Shown here in pieces: positions 17,625-26,355 of a DNA stretch of 64,000 bases. Both the position numbers and the translations under genes were made by a program. How positions within the stretch are numbered: the stretch's first letter is position 1; each line of letters starts with the position of its first letter. The notes under the pieces are model-generated. The model did no database searches and had not been told where the DNA came from. It saw only the letters and a list, made by a program, of their open reading frames with translations. The DNA lies in the NCBI RefSeq assembly GCF_007827455.1, contig NZ_VISM01000001.1, positions 682,001 to 746,000 on the forward strand. Direction: 5' to 3'. The stretch is from Lutibacter sp. Hel_I_33_5 (lineage in GTDB: Bacteria > Bacteroidota > Bacteroidia > Flavobacteriales > Flavobacteriaceae).

Positions 17625-18578
17625 CTACTTAAAAAAAGAATCTACAAATTCGTGCTTGTTAAATACTTGTAAATCATCTACCCCTTCTCCTACTCCAATA
17701 TATTTAACAGGGATTTGAAATTGATCTGAAATACCAATAACAACGCCACCTTTTGCAGTTCCGTCTAATTTTGTAACCGCTAAAGAAGTTACTTCTGTAG
17801 CTTTTGTAAATTGTTTTGCTTGTTCAAATGCATTCTGTCCTGTAGAACCGTCTAAAACTAATAAAACATCATGTGGAGCATCTTCAATAACTTTTTGCAT
17901 AACACGTTTAATCTTAGTTAATTCATTCATTAAATTAACTTTATTATGCAATCTACCAGCAGTATCTATAATTACCACATCTGCATATTGTGTAACCGCA
18001 GATTTTAAGGTATCAAAAGCCACAGAAGCAGGATCAGAACCCATTTCTTGGCGTACTATTGACACATCGGTTCTGTCTGCCCATACTTGTAATTGGTCAA
18101 TCGCAGCTGCTCTAAAAGTATCTGCTGCTCCTAAAACGACTTTTAATCCTTGTTTTTTAAATTGTGATGCTAATTTTCCAATCGTAGTTGTTTTTCCAAC
18201 TCCATTAACACCAACAACCATTAAAACATATGGTTTTTTATCAGCAGGAATTGTAAATTCAGACTCGTTACCAACATTCGTTTCAGATAATAAGCCTGCA
18301 ATTTCTTCTCTAAGAATTTGGTTTAATTCATCCGTACCAACATATTTATCTTTAGCTACTCTAGCTTCAATTCTATCAATAATTTTAAGTGTAGTATCTA
18401 CTCCAACATCAGAAGCTACTAAAATCTCTTCTAAATTATCTAAAACATCGTCATCTACTTTAGATTTTCCGGCAACTGCTTTAGTTAGCTTACCGAAAAA
18501 ACTAGATTTAGATTTTTCTAAACCTTTATCTAAGGTTTCTTTTTTTTCTTTTGAAAATATTTTTTTAAAAAAACTCAT
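17625..18578 (-). CDS. ftsY: signal recognition particle receptor FtsY
   Basis: FtsY is the SRP receptor GTPase that docks ribosome-nascent chain complexes at the membrane translocon. The 317 residues consist of a short charged N-terminal region (FFKKIFSKEKKE) and the NG domain, with P-loop GVNGVGKTTTIGKL near 122-135, AADTFRAAA, DTAGRLHNK and TKLDGTAKGG. The long acidic A domain of E. coli is absent, as usual in this phylum. Its SRP RNA partner, ffs, is also in this window (27249-27342). It has its own promoter after the ribosomal-protein terminator. Confidence 0.98.
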   Translation of the reverse strand: MSFFKKIFSKEKKETLDKGLEKSKSSFFGKLTKAVAGKSKVDDDVLDNLEEILVASDVGVDTTLKIIDRIEARVAKDKYVGTDELNQILREEIAGLLSETNVGNESEFTIPADKKPYVLMVVGVNGVGKTTTIGKLASQFKKQGLKVVLGAADTFRAAAIDQLQVWADRTDVSIVRQEMGSDPASVAFDTLKSAVTQYADVVIIDTAGRLHNKVNLMNELTKIKRVMQKVIEDAPHDVLLVLDGSTGQNAFEQAKQFTKATEVTSLAVTKLDGTAKGGVVIGISDQFQIPVKYIGVGEGVDDLQVFNKHEFVDSFFK

Positions 18579-18656
18579 AACTTATAATTCTAGTTATTTA
18601 CCTATAAAAACTGTACCAAGTTATAATTTGGGTCAAATTGTCATTATTAAAGCTTT

Positions 18657-18664
18657 CAAAAATA
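18657..18664 (-). promoter_or_regulatory. -7 promoter box TATTTTTG for ftsY
   Basis: An exact TAnnTTTG match lies 78 bases before the ftsY ATG and directly downstream (minus strand) of the ribosomal operon terminator. It implies a leader of about 70 bases. Confidence 0.5.
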
Positions 18665-18682
18665 CATATTTAAAAGCACAAA

Positions 18683-18712
18683 AAAAGCTACTCTCTTTTG
18701 GAAAGTAGCTTT
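18683..18712 (-). terminator. terminator of the rpmB-rpmG-DUF4295 operon
   Basis: AAAGCTACT and AGTAGCTTT form a nine-base stem around an eleven-base loop, with a T run on the minus strand. It lies about 20 bases after the DUF4295 stop. Confidence 0.8.
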
Positions 18713-18732
18713 ACAATATTTTATAACGATAA

Positions 18733-18885
18733 TTACTTTTTAGCTAAAAAGTCATTTACGTTTGAAGGATCCATGATAGCTTCAACAAATGTGTAAGCAC
18801 CTGATTTTTCAGACTTTACCATTTTGATTGCTTTCGTTAATCTCTTTGCTCCTGTTTGTAACGATGCTACTGATTTCTTTGCCAT
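18733..18885 (-). CDS. DUF4295 small basic protein
   Basis: This 50-residue protein begins MAKKSVASLQTGAKRLTKAI and ends VNDFLAKK. It matches the DUF4295 family, short lysine-rich proteins found in Bacteroidetes directly after rpmB and rpmG. The arrangement is conserved here: it starts nine bases after the rpmG stop and ends at a terminator. Position, size and charge suggest a ribosome-associated role, but this is an inference; no activity is known. Confidence 0.9.
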   Translation of the reverse strand: MAKKSVASLQTGAKRLTKAIKMVKSEKSGAYTFVEAIMDPSNVNDFLAKK

Positions 18886-18893
18886 CTCCTAAA

Positions 18894-19076
18894 TTATTTA
18901 ATCTCTTTATGAACAGTCATTTTCTTTAAAATTGGATTAAATTTCTTAATCTCAACTCTATCTGGAGTGTTCTTTTTATTTTTTGTTGTAATGTATCTAG
19001 ATGTTCCAGGTTGTCCAGAAGCTTTATGCTCTGTACATTCTAAAATTACCTGAACTCTGTTTCCTTTTTTTGCCAT
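18894..19076 (-). CDS. rpmG: 50S ribosomal protein L33
   Basis: L33 is a small protein of the large ribosomal subunit near the E site. The 60-residue sequence [17 protein letters not shown] ... [15 protein letters not shown] is typical. The paired CxxC zinc ribbon of some L33 forms is missing, since only a single Cys is present, which indicates the zinc-independent type. It is the second gene of rpmB-rpmG-DUF4295, 21 bases after rpmB. Confidence 0.97.
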   Translation of the reverse strand: MAKKGNRVQVILECTEHKASGQPGTSRYITTKNKKNTPDRVEIKKFNPILKKMTVHKEIK

Positions 19077-19097
19077 CTTGCTAAAATTTTACTATGA

Positions 19098-19337
19098 TTA
19101 TTTAGTTAAAAAGCCATTAGCTCTTGCGTCCTTAATAACCGCAGAAATTCCTTTTCTGTTGATATTTTTTAATGCAGAAGCAGATACTTTTAAAGTAATC
19201 CATTTATCTTCTTCTGGAATATAAAAACGCTTCGTCATAAGATTCGCGTTAAATTTTCTCTTCGTTCTATTCATGGCGTGAGAAACATTGTTTCCAACCA
19301 TTGCTTTTTTTCCTGTTAATTCACAAACTCTAGACAT
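19098..19337 (-). CDS. rpmB: 50S ribosomal protein L28
   Basis: L28 is a large-subunit protein needed for 50S assembly. The 79-residue product begins MSRVCELTGKKAMVGNNVSHA and continues NRTKRKFNANLM, the standard L28 pattern. It is the first gene of the three-gene operon and has a complete -33/-7 promoter about 40-70 bases upstream. Confidence 0.98.
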   Translation of the reverse strand: MSRVCELTGKKAMVGNNVSHAMNRTKRKFNANLMTKRFYIPEEDKWITLKVSASALKNINRKGISAVIKDARANGFLTK

Positions 19338-19376
19338 CTTCTTGACAGTTTTTAGGTGTTATCTCTAAACGAGGTG

Positions 19377-19407
19377 CAAATCTACAAATAATTACTATAT
19401 TGAACAA
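19377..19407 (-). promoter_or_regulatory. -33/-7 promoter of the rpmB operon
   Basis: On the minus strand a TTG (19405-19407) is followed after 20 bases by TAGATTTG (19377-19384), matching the Bacteroidetes housekeeping promoter. The rpmB ATG lies 39 bases downstream. Confidence 0.75.
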
Positions 19408-19415
19408 AACAATTT

Positions 19416-20663
19416 TTAGTATTTTTTTAGAATTTCTTTTTGTAGAATTTCTAGCGATTTATCTACTGTTTTTTCAATTACCTTCTCGCGTGGTTTACCA
19501 AAATTAAACTCCTCAATATGAACATTTTCTGTTGTAGCTAAAGCAATAAAAACCGTTCCTATTTCCTTATTATTATCATCTTGAGTTGGCCCAGCATTTC
19601 CGGTAACAGCAATTGCATAATCTGTATTCAACTTTTTTCTTGCATTTTCTGCCATTAAAATGGCTACTTCTTTACTAACAACAGAATGTTTTTCAATAAC
19701 ATTAAACGGAACATCTAATAAGTGATTTTTTAATTCAGATGTATAGGTTACAAAACTACCTTTATAATAAGAAGAAGAACCAGTAACTGAAACAATTGTC
19801 GCTGCAATTTTACCACCCGTTAAACTTTCTGCCGTACAGAGTGTTTTGTTATGCTTTTTTAATAAGACACCTACATTATTTTGTAAGGTTCCGTCTTGGT
19901 CAATTCCTGTGATTACATCAGGTATTAGTTGATATAATTCAGCTATTTTTTCTTGTAAAGTAACTTCTAATAATTCTTTATTATCACCTCTGGCTGATAA
20001 TCTCAATCTGACTTTACTGAAATTAGGCAAATAGGCTAACTTGATAAAATCTGGTAAAGAGTTTTCAAAATCTTCTATTCTTTCAGCAATCGTACTTTCT
20101 CCTTGCCCATAAGTCATCACAGTTTTGTGAATGATAAATGGCAACTTAAATTGTTGTTGAATTTTTGGTAAGACTTTAGCTGTCATTAAGCCTTTCATTT
20201 CATTAGGAACACCAGGCAAGGAAACAAAAACTGTGTTGTTTTCAAAAAACCACATTCCTGGTGCAGTTCCTAAATTATTTTTTAAATAGATAGCTTTTGT
20301 TGGCATCAACCCTTGCAATCTATTTAATTCACTAAAATTAAAATTAAATTTAGCAAACAATGCTTTAATATGAGTTACAACTTCATTATTTATAATAAGT
20401 TCATCATTAAAATATGTTGCAATTGTTTTTTTTGTGATATCATCTTTTGTGGGACCTAAACCACCTGTAAGAATTACAATATCCACTCTACTTTCAGCTT
20501 CCTTTAAAGCATTTAAAATATGTTGTTCATCATCTTGTATTGATGATATTTGATATACAGAAACACCAATTTTATTTAATTCTTGACCAATCCATTGCGA
20601 ATTTGTATCCACAATCTGACCGATAAGTATTTCGTCTCCGATAGTTATTATTTCTGCTTTCAT
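19416..20663 (-). CDS. cinA: CinA-family protein (NMN deamidase / competence-damage protein)
   Basis: The 415 residues hold both family domains. The N-terminal MoCF-like domain (ITIGDEILIGQIVDTNSQ; TGGLGPTKDD near 65) is followed by the C-terminal CinA domain (CTAESLTGGKIAATIVSVTGSS, VTGNAGPTQ). CinA enzymes hydrolyse nicotinamide mononucleotide to nicotinate mononucleotide and ADP-ribose, recycling pyridine nucleotides. The competence link is known only in some Gram-positives. Its ATG overlaps the stop of the upstream FAH-family gene by one base, so the two are coupled. Confidence 0.95.
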   Translation of the reverse strand: MKAEIITIGDEILIGQIVDTNSQWIGQELNKIGVSVYQISSIQDDEQHILNALKEAESRVDIVILTGGLGPTKDDITKKTIATYFNDELIINNEVVTHIKALFAKFNFNFSELNRLQGLMPTKAIYLKNNLGTAPGMWFFENNTVFVSLPGVPNEMKGLMTAKVLPKIQQQFKLPFIIHKTVMTYGQGESTIAERIEDFENSLPDFIKLAYLPNFSKVRLRLSARGDNKELLEVTLQEKIAELYQLIPDVITGIDQDGTLQNNVGVLLKKHNKTLCTAESLTGGKIAATIVSVTGSSSYYKGSFVTYTSELKNHLLDVPFNVIEKHSVVSKEVAILMAENARKKLNTDYAIAVTGNAGPTQDDNNKEIGTVFIALATTENVHIEEFNFGKPREKVIEKTVDKSLEILQKEILKKY

Positions 20664-21271
20664 TATTTTATTCTAATATTAAAAGCTTCTTTACTTTCAA
20701 TGACACCTTTTAATTGATCATTTTCAACAACTTTACCAACCCCTGCCGGAGTTCCTGTAAAAATAACATCTCCTTTTTTTAATGTGAAATATTGAGAAAC
20801 ATAAGCAATTAGTTCGTCTGTTTTCCAAAGCATCGCCTTGGTATTTCCATCTTGAACAACCTCATTATTCTTTAATAATTGAAATTGTAAATTCTCTAAA
20901 TCAAAGTTTTCTTTTGGATAAAACTCTCCAATAACAGCACTTCCATCAAAAGCTTTTGCTTTTTCCCAAGGCAAGCCTTTTTCTTTACATTTTGCTTGTA
21001 CATCTCTTGCTGTAAAATCGATTCCTAAACCAATTTCATCATAATATTTATGAGCAAATTTTTCAGAAATATGTTTACCCACTTTATTTATTTTCACCAA
21101 AACCTCAACTTCATAATGAACATCATTAGAAAAAGGCGGAATGAAAAAAGGATTTTTTCTTGGTAAAATAGCAGAATCTGGCTTCAAAAAAACAACAGGA
21201 TTCTCTGGTCTTTCATTTGCTAATTCCTCAATATGTTTAGCGTAATTGCGCCCTATACAAATTATTTTCAT
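20663..21271 (-). CDS. fumarylacetoacetate hydrolase-family protein
   Basis: This 202-residue single-domain FAH-family enzyme has the opening MKIICIGRNYAKHIEELAN, the metal-binding region HYEVEVLVKI and the active-site stretch GLGIDFTARDVQAKCK. GDVIFTGTPAGVG lies near the C-terminus. Family members act on acylpyruvates, oxaloacetate or related 2-oxo acids; the substrate here cannot be read from sequence. It lies between menB and cinA on the same strand and shares a TAATG junction with cinA. Confidence 0.92.
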   Translation of the reverse strand: MKIICIGRNYAKHIEELANERPENPVVFLKPDSAILPRKNPFFIPPFSNDVHYEVEVLVKINKVGKHISEKFAHKYYDEIGLGIDFTARDVQAKCKEKGLPWEKAKAFDGSAVIGEFYPKENFDLENLQFQLLKNNEVVQDGNTKAMLWKTDELIAYVSQYFTLKKGDVIFTGTPAGVGKVVENDQLKGVIESKEAFNIRIK

Positions 21272-21340
21272 ACTTTATTTAAAAATTGAAAGATTAAAAC
21301 ATTGAATAACATTTCTTTTAATTATTCAATTTTATAATAT

Positions 21341-22180
21341 TTATGGTATCCACTTTTTAGGGAAATTAGGCTTTCTTTTTTCAAGAAAAGCATCCCTTCC
21401 TTCTTTAGCTTCATCAGTCATATACGCTAAACGAGTAGCTTCACCTGCAAAAACCTGTTGACCAACCATACCATCATCTGTTAAATTCATAGCGAATTTT
21501 AACATTTTTATAGAAGTAGGACTTTTAGCTAAAATCTCCTGTGCCCATTCATAAGCTGTATCTTCTAATTCATCATGTGGAATTACAGCATTTACCATTC
21601 CCATTTCATAAGCTTCTTGTGCTGAATAATTACGCCCTAAAAAGAAAATCTCTCTTGCTTTTTTCTGACCTACCATTTTTGCTAAGTAAGCAGAACCATA
21701 ACCCCCATCAAAAGAAGTTACATCTGCATCCGTTTGTTTAAAAATTGCATGTTCTTTAGAGGCTAAAGTTAAATCGCAAACAACATGTAAACTATGTCCA
21801 CCACCTACTGCCCAACCTGGAACTACGCAAATAACTGCTTTTGGCATAAATCGAATTAAGCGCTGTACTTCTAATATATTAAGTCTATGATAACCGTCAT
21901 CTCCAACATACCCTTGATGCCCTCTTGCTTTTTGATCACCACCAGAACAAAAAGAATACACACCATCTTTTGTACTTGGTCCTTCTGCAGATAATAAAAC
22001 GACGCCAATATTTACATCTTCACCAGCATCATAAAAAGCATCATATAACTCAGATGTAGTTTTTGGTCTAAAAGCATTTCTAACATTGGGCCTATTAAAT
22101 GCAATTCTTGCGACACCATTACTCTTTTTATAAGTAATATCTTCATAAACTTTAGCAGTTTTCCATTCAGGTTGTATCAT
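21341..22180 (-). CDS. menB: 1,4-dihydroxy-2-naphthoyl-CoA synthase
   Basis: MenB closes the second ring of menaquinone by converting o-succinylbenzoyl-CoA into dihydroxynaphthoyl-CoA. The 279-residue crotonase-fold protein has SFCSGGDQKARG near 78-90, PGWAVGGGHSLHVVCDLTLA and the MenB-typical DVTSFDGGYGSAYLAKMVGQ. It ends KKWIP. The length is normal. It shares a neighbourhood with menD (23.8-25.5 kb) but is separated from it by an opposite-strand gene. A promoter box lies 53 bases upstream. Confidence 0.97.
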   Translation of the reverse strand: MIQPEWKTAKVYEDITYKKSNGVARIAFNRPNVRNAFRPKTTSELYDAFYDAGEDVNIGVVLLSAEGPSTKDGVYSFCSGGDQKARGHQGYVGDDGYHRLNILEVQRLIRFMPKAVICVVPGWAVGGGHSLHVVCDLTLASKEHAIFKQTDADVTSFDGGYGSAYLAKMVGQKKAREIFFLGRNYSAQEAYEMGMVNAVIPHDELEDTAYEWAQEILAKSPTSIKMLKFAMNLTDDGMVGQQVFAGEATRLAYMTDEAKEGRDAFLEKRKPNFPKKWIP

Positions 22181-22232
22181 ATTTTTGTAATTTAGACGTT
22201 AGTTTTTTAGAATGCTATTAATCATCTTGTAG

Positions 22233-22240
22233 CAAAAATA
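22233..22240 (-). promoter_or_regulatory. -7 promoter box TATTTTTG for menB
   Basis: An exact TAnnTTTG match lies 52 bases before the menB ATG, in the 77-base spacer to the divergent esterase-like gene. Confidence 0.55.
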
Positions 22241-22257
22241 ACTATATATTAGAATTT

Positions 22258-23421
22258 ATGATAAAGAAATCTCTTATTATATTATGTATCCTTTTTGGAG
22301 TTTTGGCGCATAGCCAGAAAACAATAGAGAAAAGATATGAATCTGACGAGTTACAAAACTTTAGAAATGTAAAAATCTATTTACCAAAAGGCTACGAAAA
22401 AGACTCAATTGCAAACTTTCCATTGGCAATTGTTCTAGATGGTGAAAAATTGATGGATTTATATATAGGTAATGCTAACTTTTTTGCTGCTACCGATAGT
22501 GCTCCAGAACAGATTGTAGTTGGAATTGACATGCAAAACACTAAATATAGAGATGCAGGTTATATAAAAGAGAATAGTAAACTTACTATAGAAAGTAAGA
22601 AGTTTTTACTTTTTTTAAGAGATGAATTACTTCCGTATGTAGAAGCTAATTATAGAACATCTCCTTTTATTTCTATTGTTGGTGAGGGAATTTCTGCAAA
22701 CCTTATTACTTACTTTTTAAAGGAAGAAACACCTATTTTTAATGCCTACTTAGCTTTAAATCCAAAATTTTCTAAAGATATCAATACACAAATAGAAAGC
22801 TATTCATTAAGTCGTTATCAACCTATGGATAACACGTTTTATTTTTATACAAATAGCAATCCATTTATGAAACCCGAATACAGTACAGCTGCAAATAATT
22901 TAGCTACGTATTTAAAATCTATAGACATTAAAAACTTTAATGTTTTATATGACGATTTCTCTAAAAGCCCTTCTGCTGTTTCTAGTATAGGAGAAGCAAT
23001 TCCGAGAGCATTTAGTAAGTTTTTTGAAATTTATGCAGGAATAACAAAAGATGAGTTTGATAAAAAAATAAAAGATCTATCTCCCATTGATGCTATTACT
23101 TATTTAGAAAGCAAATATTTAGATATCGATTTTTTATTTGGCAGTAATTTAGGAATTAGAGAACAAGATATTTTTGCTATTGAAGGAATAATTATTGACA
23201 AAGAAGAAGGAAGACATTTAAAAGATTTCGGGAATATGATTTTAAAATTATATCCAACTTCTCCAATGGGTGATTACTATTTAGGTCGATTTTACGAAGA
23301 AAGTAAGCAATTTAAAAAAGCATTATTCCATTACAGAGTTGGTTATGGAAAAATGGATCCAGCAGATCCAAATGCAGATAGTTTTTACGAAAATGTTCAG
23401 CGAGTTGTAAATCAGCGTTAA
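22258..23421 (+). CDS. esterase-D/Fes-like alpha/beta-hydrolase-fold protein, probably catalytically inactive
   Basis: The 387-residue exported protein has a signal peptide (MIKKSLIILCILFGVLAHSQ). Its domain resembles the putative esterase (Fes/IroE) family: RNVKIYLPKGYEKD, FPLAIVLDGEKLMDLYIG, EQIVVGIDMQNTKYRDAGY. At the nucleophile elbow, where G-x-S-x-G is expected, it reads SIVGEGISANL, with Gly in the Ser position. The usual C-terminal catalytic His motif is also not evident (SPSAVSSIGEA). The last 100 residues form a TPR-like helical tail. A binding or structural role is more likely than hydrolysis. It overlaps the convergent S1 gene by four bases. Confidence 0.75.
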   Translation: MIKKSLIILCILFGVLAHSQKTIEKRYESDELQNFRNVKIYLPKGYEKDSIANFPLAIVLDGEKLMDLYIGNANFFAATDSAPEQIVVGIDMQNTKYRDAGYIKENSKLTIESKKFLLFLRDELLPYVEANYRTSPFISIVGEGISANLITYFLKEETPIFNAYLALNPKFSKDINTQIESYSLSRYQPMDNTFYFYTNSNPFMKPEYSTAANNLATYLKSIDIKNFNVLYDDFSKSPSAVSSIGEAIPRAFSKFFEIYAGITKDEFDKKIKDLSPIDAITYLESKYLDIDFLFGSNLGIREQDIFAIEGIIIDKEEGRHLKDFGNMILKLYPTSPMGDYYLGRFYEESKQFKKALFHYRVGYGKMDPADPNADSFYENVQRVVNQR

Positions 23422-23828
23422 ACTAACTCAATTCTATCTTCAAGAATTTTAATTTTCTTTCTTCTATACAAGTTACCTACAGCTTTTTTAAAAGCTTTTT
23501 TACTCATTTGTAAGTGAAATCGTATACTTTCTGGAGAACTTTTATCTGTTAATAATAGAAACTTATCTTTTTCTAGTTTCTCTAAAATCTTTTCTACATC
23601 CAAATCAATTACACTTCTAAATCCTTGTGGGCGAAGCGAAACATCAATTTTTCCATCTTCACGAATATTTTTTATATATCCTTTAATTTCTAAATTTTCT
23701 TCTAATGGTTTAAAAACATCACTATTAAATAATAGCCCTTCAAACTCTTGATTTATCATTACCGTGTATCCCAAAGCAGTTTGAGTTACAATTACTAAAT
23801 CTACCTTATCTCCTATCTCTAAATCCAT
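23418..23828 (-). CDS. S1-domain RNA-binding protein (CvfB-like)
   Basis: This 136-residue protein combines an S1-like barrel (IGDKVDLVIVTQTALGYTVMINQEFEGLLFNSDVF, then YIKNIREDGKIDVSL) with a C-terminal winged-helix (FHLQMSKKAFKKAVGNLYRRKKI). That is the end of the CvfB/YitL architecture; the upstream S1 repeats of full-length CvfB are absent. It probably binds nucleic acid in the cytoplasm. It overlaps menD by one base (the menD stop and this ATG) and so is in the menD transcript. Confidence 0.85.
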   Translation of the reverse strand: MDLEIGDKVDLVIVTQTALGYTVMINQEFEGLLFNSDVFKPLEENLEIKGYIKNIREDGKIDVSLRPQGFRSVIDLDVEKILEKLEKDKFLLLTDKSSPESIRFHLQMSKKAFKKAVGNLYRRKKIKILEDRIELV

Positions 23829-25492
23829 TATTTTAAATATGTAAAATATTGTTTTAAAATTACGTCGTTTTTATCACTTGGCGTAAAAACTTCTAATAAT
23901 TTTGGTTTTTCTGATGCTTTATAAAAATCTATTAATTGATTTTTTACTGTTTTTGTTGATGATGCTATTTGATATTCAAATCCATACATTTTACATAAAT
24001 GTTCTGCTGTTAAACAGTGTGGAGTTTCAAATAATTCTGTAGCATTTGTTGATGCAGGGCCAGGAATAATTTTAAAAATTCCACCACCCGAATTATTAAT
24101 CAATATAATTCTAAAATTTGAAGGAATGTGTTTATTCCAAAGAGCATTACTATCATAGAAAAAACTCAAGTCACCAGTTATAAAAACAGTTTGTTCTTTT
24201 CGAGAAATTGCGGCACCAATTGCTGTACTGGTACTACCGTCAATTCCGCTAGTACCTCTATTACAAAAAACATTTAATGATTTATTAATTGCAAATAACT
24301 GTGCATATCTAATCATTGAACTATTACTAATCTGTAATTGATTTTGATTAGGAATACTTTCTAAAACTTGTTCAAAAACTTTTAAATCAGAATGTTCAGT
24401 TTTTGATAAAAACTCATCATGTTTCTTTAATTTTTCTTTCTTTTTTGATAACCAATGTGGCTGATAATCACTTTTAATTACTAAAGAATCACCTTTTATT
24501 TTTTTTAAAAAATCAGATGGCTGTTCTTTAATAAATTCAGACAAACAGTGATAGGTATTCATTGATTTTAATTCATCTATATGCCAATGATGATTAGGTT
24601 GATATTTTCTTAAAAATTGTTTTATTTTTTTAGAAATTATCATGCCTCCAAAAGTGATTAACACTTCTGGCTGTAGCTTTTCAAACTCTACATCTTCTAA
24701 AGAAAAAATTAATTGATCTATCGAATTTATAAAATTCTTATGATGTAAATTCGAAGTCGTTTCTGTGAAGATTAAAACTGAATCATCCTCAGAGAAATAA
24801 TTTAAAACTTGCTGTAATTCTTCATCAGGAAAATGTACACCAACTAAAATCATTTTTTTTGTTGATGCATTCCAAATTTCTGAAAAATTAGTATAATTAA
24901 TTTGAGACCTTTCGACTGCGCTCGAAATAATTTTTAATCCTAGAAACTCAAAATCGATAAAATCAGAAGTAGTTTCATACAATGGTTCGTCAAAAGGAAT
25001 ATTAATATGAACTGGGCCTTTTCTAGAAATTGATGTTTGTAACCCTTCACTTAATAAATTACAATTCCGTTCTTTTTCATTTTTTTCATCTATCAAATTA
25101 GCAGAAAACAGAATATGATTTCTAAATACATTTTCCTGCCTAATAGTTTGTCCGTCACCAATATCAATCAAATGTTTAGGTCTATCAGCAGAAATAATAA
25201 CTAACGGAATTTTACTGTAAAAAGCTTCGGTAATTGCAGGATAATAATTCAATAAAGCAGAACCTGATGTACAAACTATAGCTACAGGTTTTTGGTTCTG
25301 CTGTGCAATTCCTAACCCGAAAAACGCTGCACAACGCTCATCAACAATACTATATGTTTTAAATTCTGGATGATTATGAAACCCAACTGTTAATGGGGCG
25401 TTTCTAGAACCTGGAGAAATTACAACTGTATCAATATTAAATTGATGACAAGCTGAAATAACAAGTTGAGCAAGTTCTTTTTTTGGGTACAT
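23828..25492 (-). CDS. menD: 2-succinyl-5-enolpyruvyl-6-hydroxy-3-cyclohexene-1-carboxylate synthase
   Basis: MenD is the thiamine-diphosphate enzyme that joins isochorismate and 2-oxoglutarate in menaquinone synthesis. The 554 residues include VVISPGSRNAPLTVGFH near 23-40, the catalytic-Glu region IVDERCAAFFGLG near 49-61, SADRPKHLIDIGDGQTI and the TPP/Mg motif GDLSFFYDSNALWN near 440. Residues 189-197 (ISSAVERSQ) are encoded by a dispersed palindromic repeat lying in frame, probably in a surface linker. The S1-domain gene follows with a one-base overlap. Confidence 0.96.
   Translation of the reverse strand: MYPKKELAQLVISACHQFNIDTVVISPGSRNAPLTVGFHNHPEFKTYSIVDERCAAFFGLGIAQQNQKPVAIVCTSGSALLNYYPAITEAFYSKIPLVIISADRPKHLIDIGDGQTIRQENVFRNHILFSANLIDEKNEKERNCNLLSEGLQTSISRKGPVHINIPFDEPLYETTSDFIDFEFLGLKIISSAVERSQINYTNFSEIWNASTKKMILVGVHFPDEELQQVLNYFSEDDSVLIFTETTSNLHHKNFINSIDQLIFSLEDVEFEKLQPEVLITFGGMIISKKIKQFLRKYQPNHHWHIDELKSMNTYHCLSEFIKEQPSDFLKKIKGDSLVIKSDYQPHWLSKKKEKLKKHDEFLSKTEHSDLKVFEQVLESIPNQNQLQISNSSMIRYAQLFAINKSLNVFCNRGTSGIDGSTSTAIGAAISRKEQTVFITGDLSFFYDSNALWNKHIPSNFRIILINNSGGGIFKIIPGPASTNATELFETPHCLTAEHLCKMYGFEYQIASSTKTVKNQLIDFYKASEKPKLLEVFTPSDKNDVILKQYFTYLK
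24906..24930. repeat. dispersed palindromic repeat inside menD
   Basis: TTTCGA (24910-24915) and TCGAAA (24922-24927) flank CTGCGC, giving the TTTCGACTGCGCTCGAAA element common between genes in Flavobacteriia. Here it is in frame within menD and encodes part of SSAVERSQ. Confidence 0.75.
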
Positions 25493-25512
25493 TAATCTAA
25501 GTTACAAAGTAG

Positions 25513-25520
25513 CAAAGTTA
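25513..25520 (-). promoter_or_regulatory. -7 promoter box TAACTTTG upstream of menD
   Basis: A TAnnTTTG match lies within a short tandem sequence (ACTTTGTA repeated about three times, 25501-25527), 20 bases before the menD ATG. The repetition makes the exact start of transcription uncertain. Confidence 0.4.
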
Positions 25521-25543
25521 CAAAGTCAAAAGTTATTGAGCAT

Positions 25544-25586
25544 AAAAAAATCAGAAAGTAAAAAAAACTTTTCTACGTTCTGATTT
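25544..25586 (-). terminator. terminator of the transaldolase gene
   Basis: AAATCAGAA and TTCTGATTT form the stem, with a T run on the minus strand, 26 bases after the stop at 25612. A weaker inner pairing may lengthen the stem. Confidence 0.65.
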
Positions 25587-25611
25587 ATTATATAAAAACC
25601 AACAATGTTGG

Positions 25612-26265
25612 CTAGTTTCCTTTTTTATAATCTGCTAAAAACTTAGCCAAACCAATATCTGTAAGTGGATGTTTTAATAATCCTTCGATAGCACTTAAAG
25701 GACCAGTCATCACATCAGAGCCTAACTTAGCACAATCAATAATATGCATAGTGTGACGTACTGATGCTGCTAAAATTTCTGTTTCAAATCCGTAATTATC
25801 ATAAATCTGACGGATTTCTGCGATCAAGTTTAATCCATCTGTAGAAATATCATCTAAACGTCCAATAAATGGTGATACATAGGTTGCTCCTGCTTTTGCT
25901 GCCAATAAAGCTTGACCAGCAGAAAATACTAACGTAACATTTGTTTTAATTCCTTTATCAGAAAAATATTTACATGCTTTAATCCCATCTTTTATCATCG
26001 GTAATTTCACCACAATTTGAGGATTTAAAGCAGCTAATGCTTCTCCTTCTCTTACCATACCATCAAAATCTGTAGAAATTACTTCCGCAGAAACATCACC
26101 TTCAACAATGTCACAAATTGTTTTATAATGATTGATAATATTATCATGCCCAGTAATTCCTTCTTTAGCCATTAGAGATGGATTTGTAGTAACACCATCT
26201 AAAATACCTAATGCTTGCGCGTCTTTAATTTGCTCTAAATTAGCTGTATCTATAAAAAATTTCAT
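25612..26265 (-). CDS. fsa: small transaldolase / fructose-6-phosphate aldolase
   Basis: This 217-residue protein belongs to the compact transaldolase (TalC/FSA) group. It begins [20 protein letters not shown] and has [14 protein letters not shown], the Schiff-base Lys region [11 protein letters not shown] near 83-88, and [11 protein letters not shown]. Such enzymes act on fructose-6-phosphate, either transferring dihydroxyacetone to erythrose-4-phosphate or cleaving it. Sequence alone does not decide between the two, so the symbol is tentative. It is monocistronic with its own promoter and terminator. Confidence 0.9.
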   Translation of the reverse strand: MKFFIDTANLEQIKDAQALGILDGVTTNPSLMAKEGITGHDNIINHYKTICDIVEGDVSAEVISTDFDGMVREGEALAALNPQIVVKLPMIKDGIKACKYFSDKGIKTNVTLVFSAGQALLAAKAGATYVSPFIGRLDDISTDGLNLIAEIRQIYDNYGFETEILAASVRHTMHIIDCAKLGSDVMTGPLSAIEGLLKHPLTDIGLAKFLADYKKGN

Positions 26266-26285
26266 GTGATTTTGTTTTTGTTATG

Positions 26286-26293
26286 CAAATATA
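26286..26293 (-). promoter_or_regulatory. -7 promoter box TATATTTG for the transaldolase gene
   Basis: An exact TAnnTTTG match lies 20 bases before the ATG at 26265. Confidence 0.6.
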
Positions 26294-26355
26294 AAATGAT
26301 TAAAACGTTGCATAAAATAAATTGTTAAGAAGGTATTAGTATTTATCAACAATTA

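Noticed and set aside
25501..25527. Short ACTTTGTA tandem run upstream of menD as a CRISPR-like or microsatellite array
   Set aside because: Only about three imperfect units with no spacers; treated as promoter-region slippage sequence.
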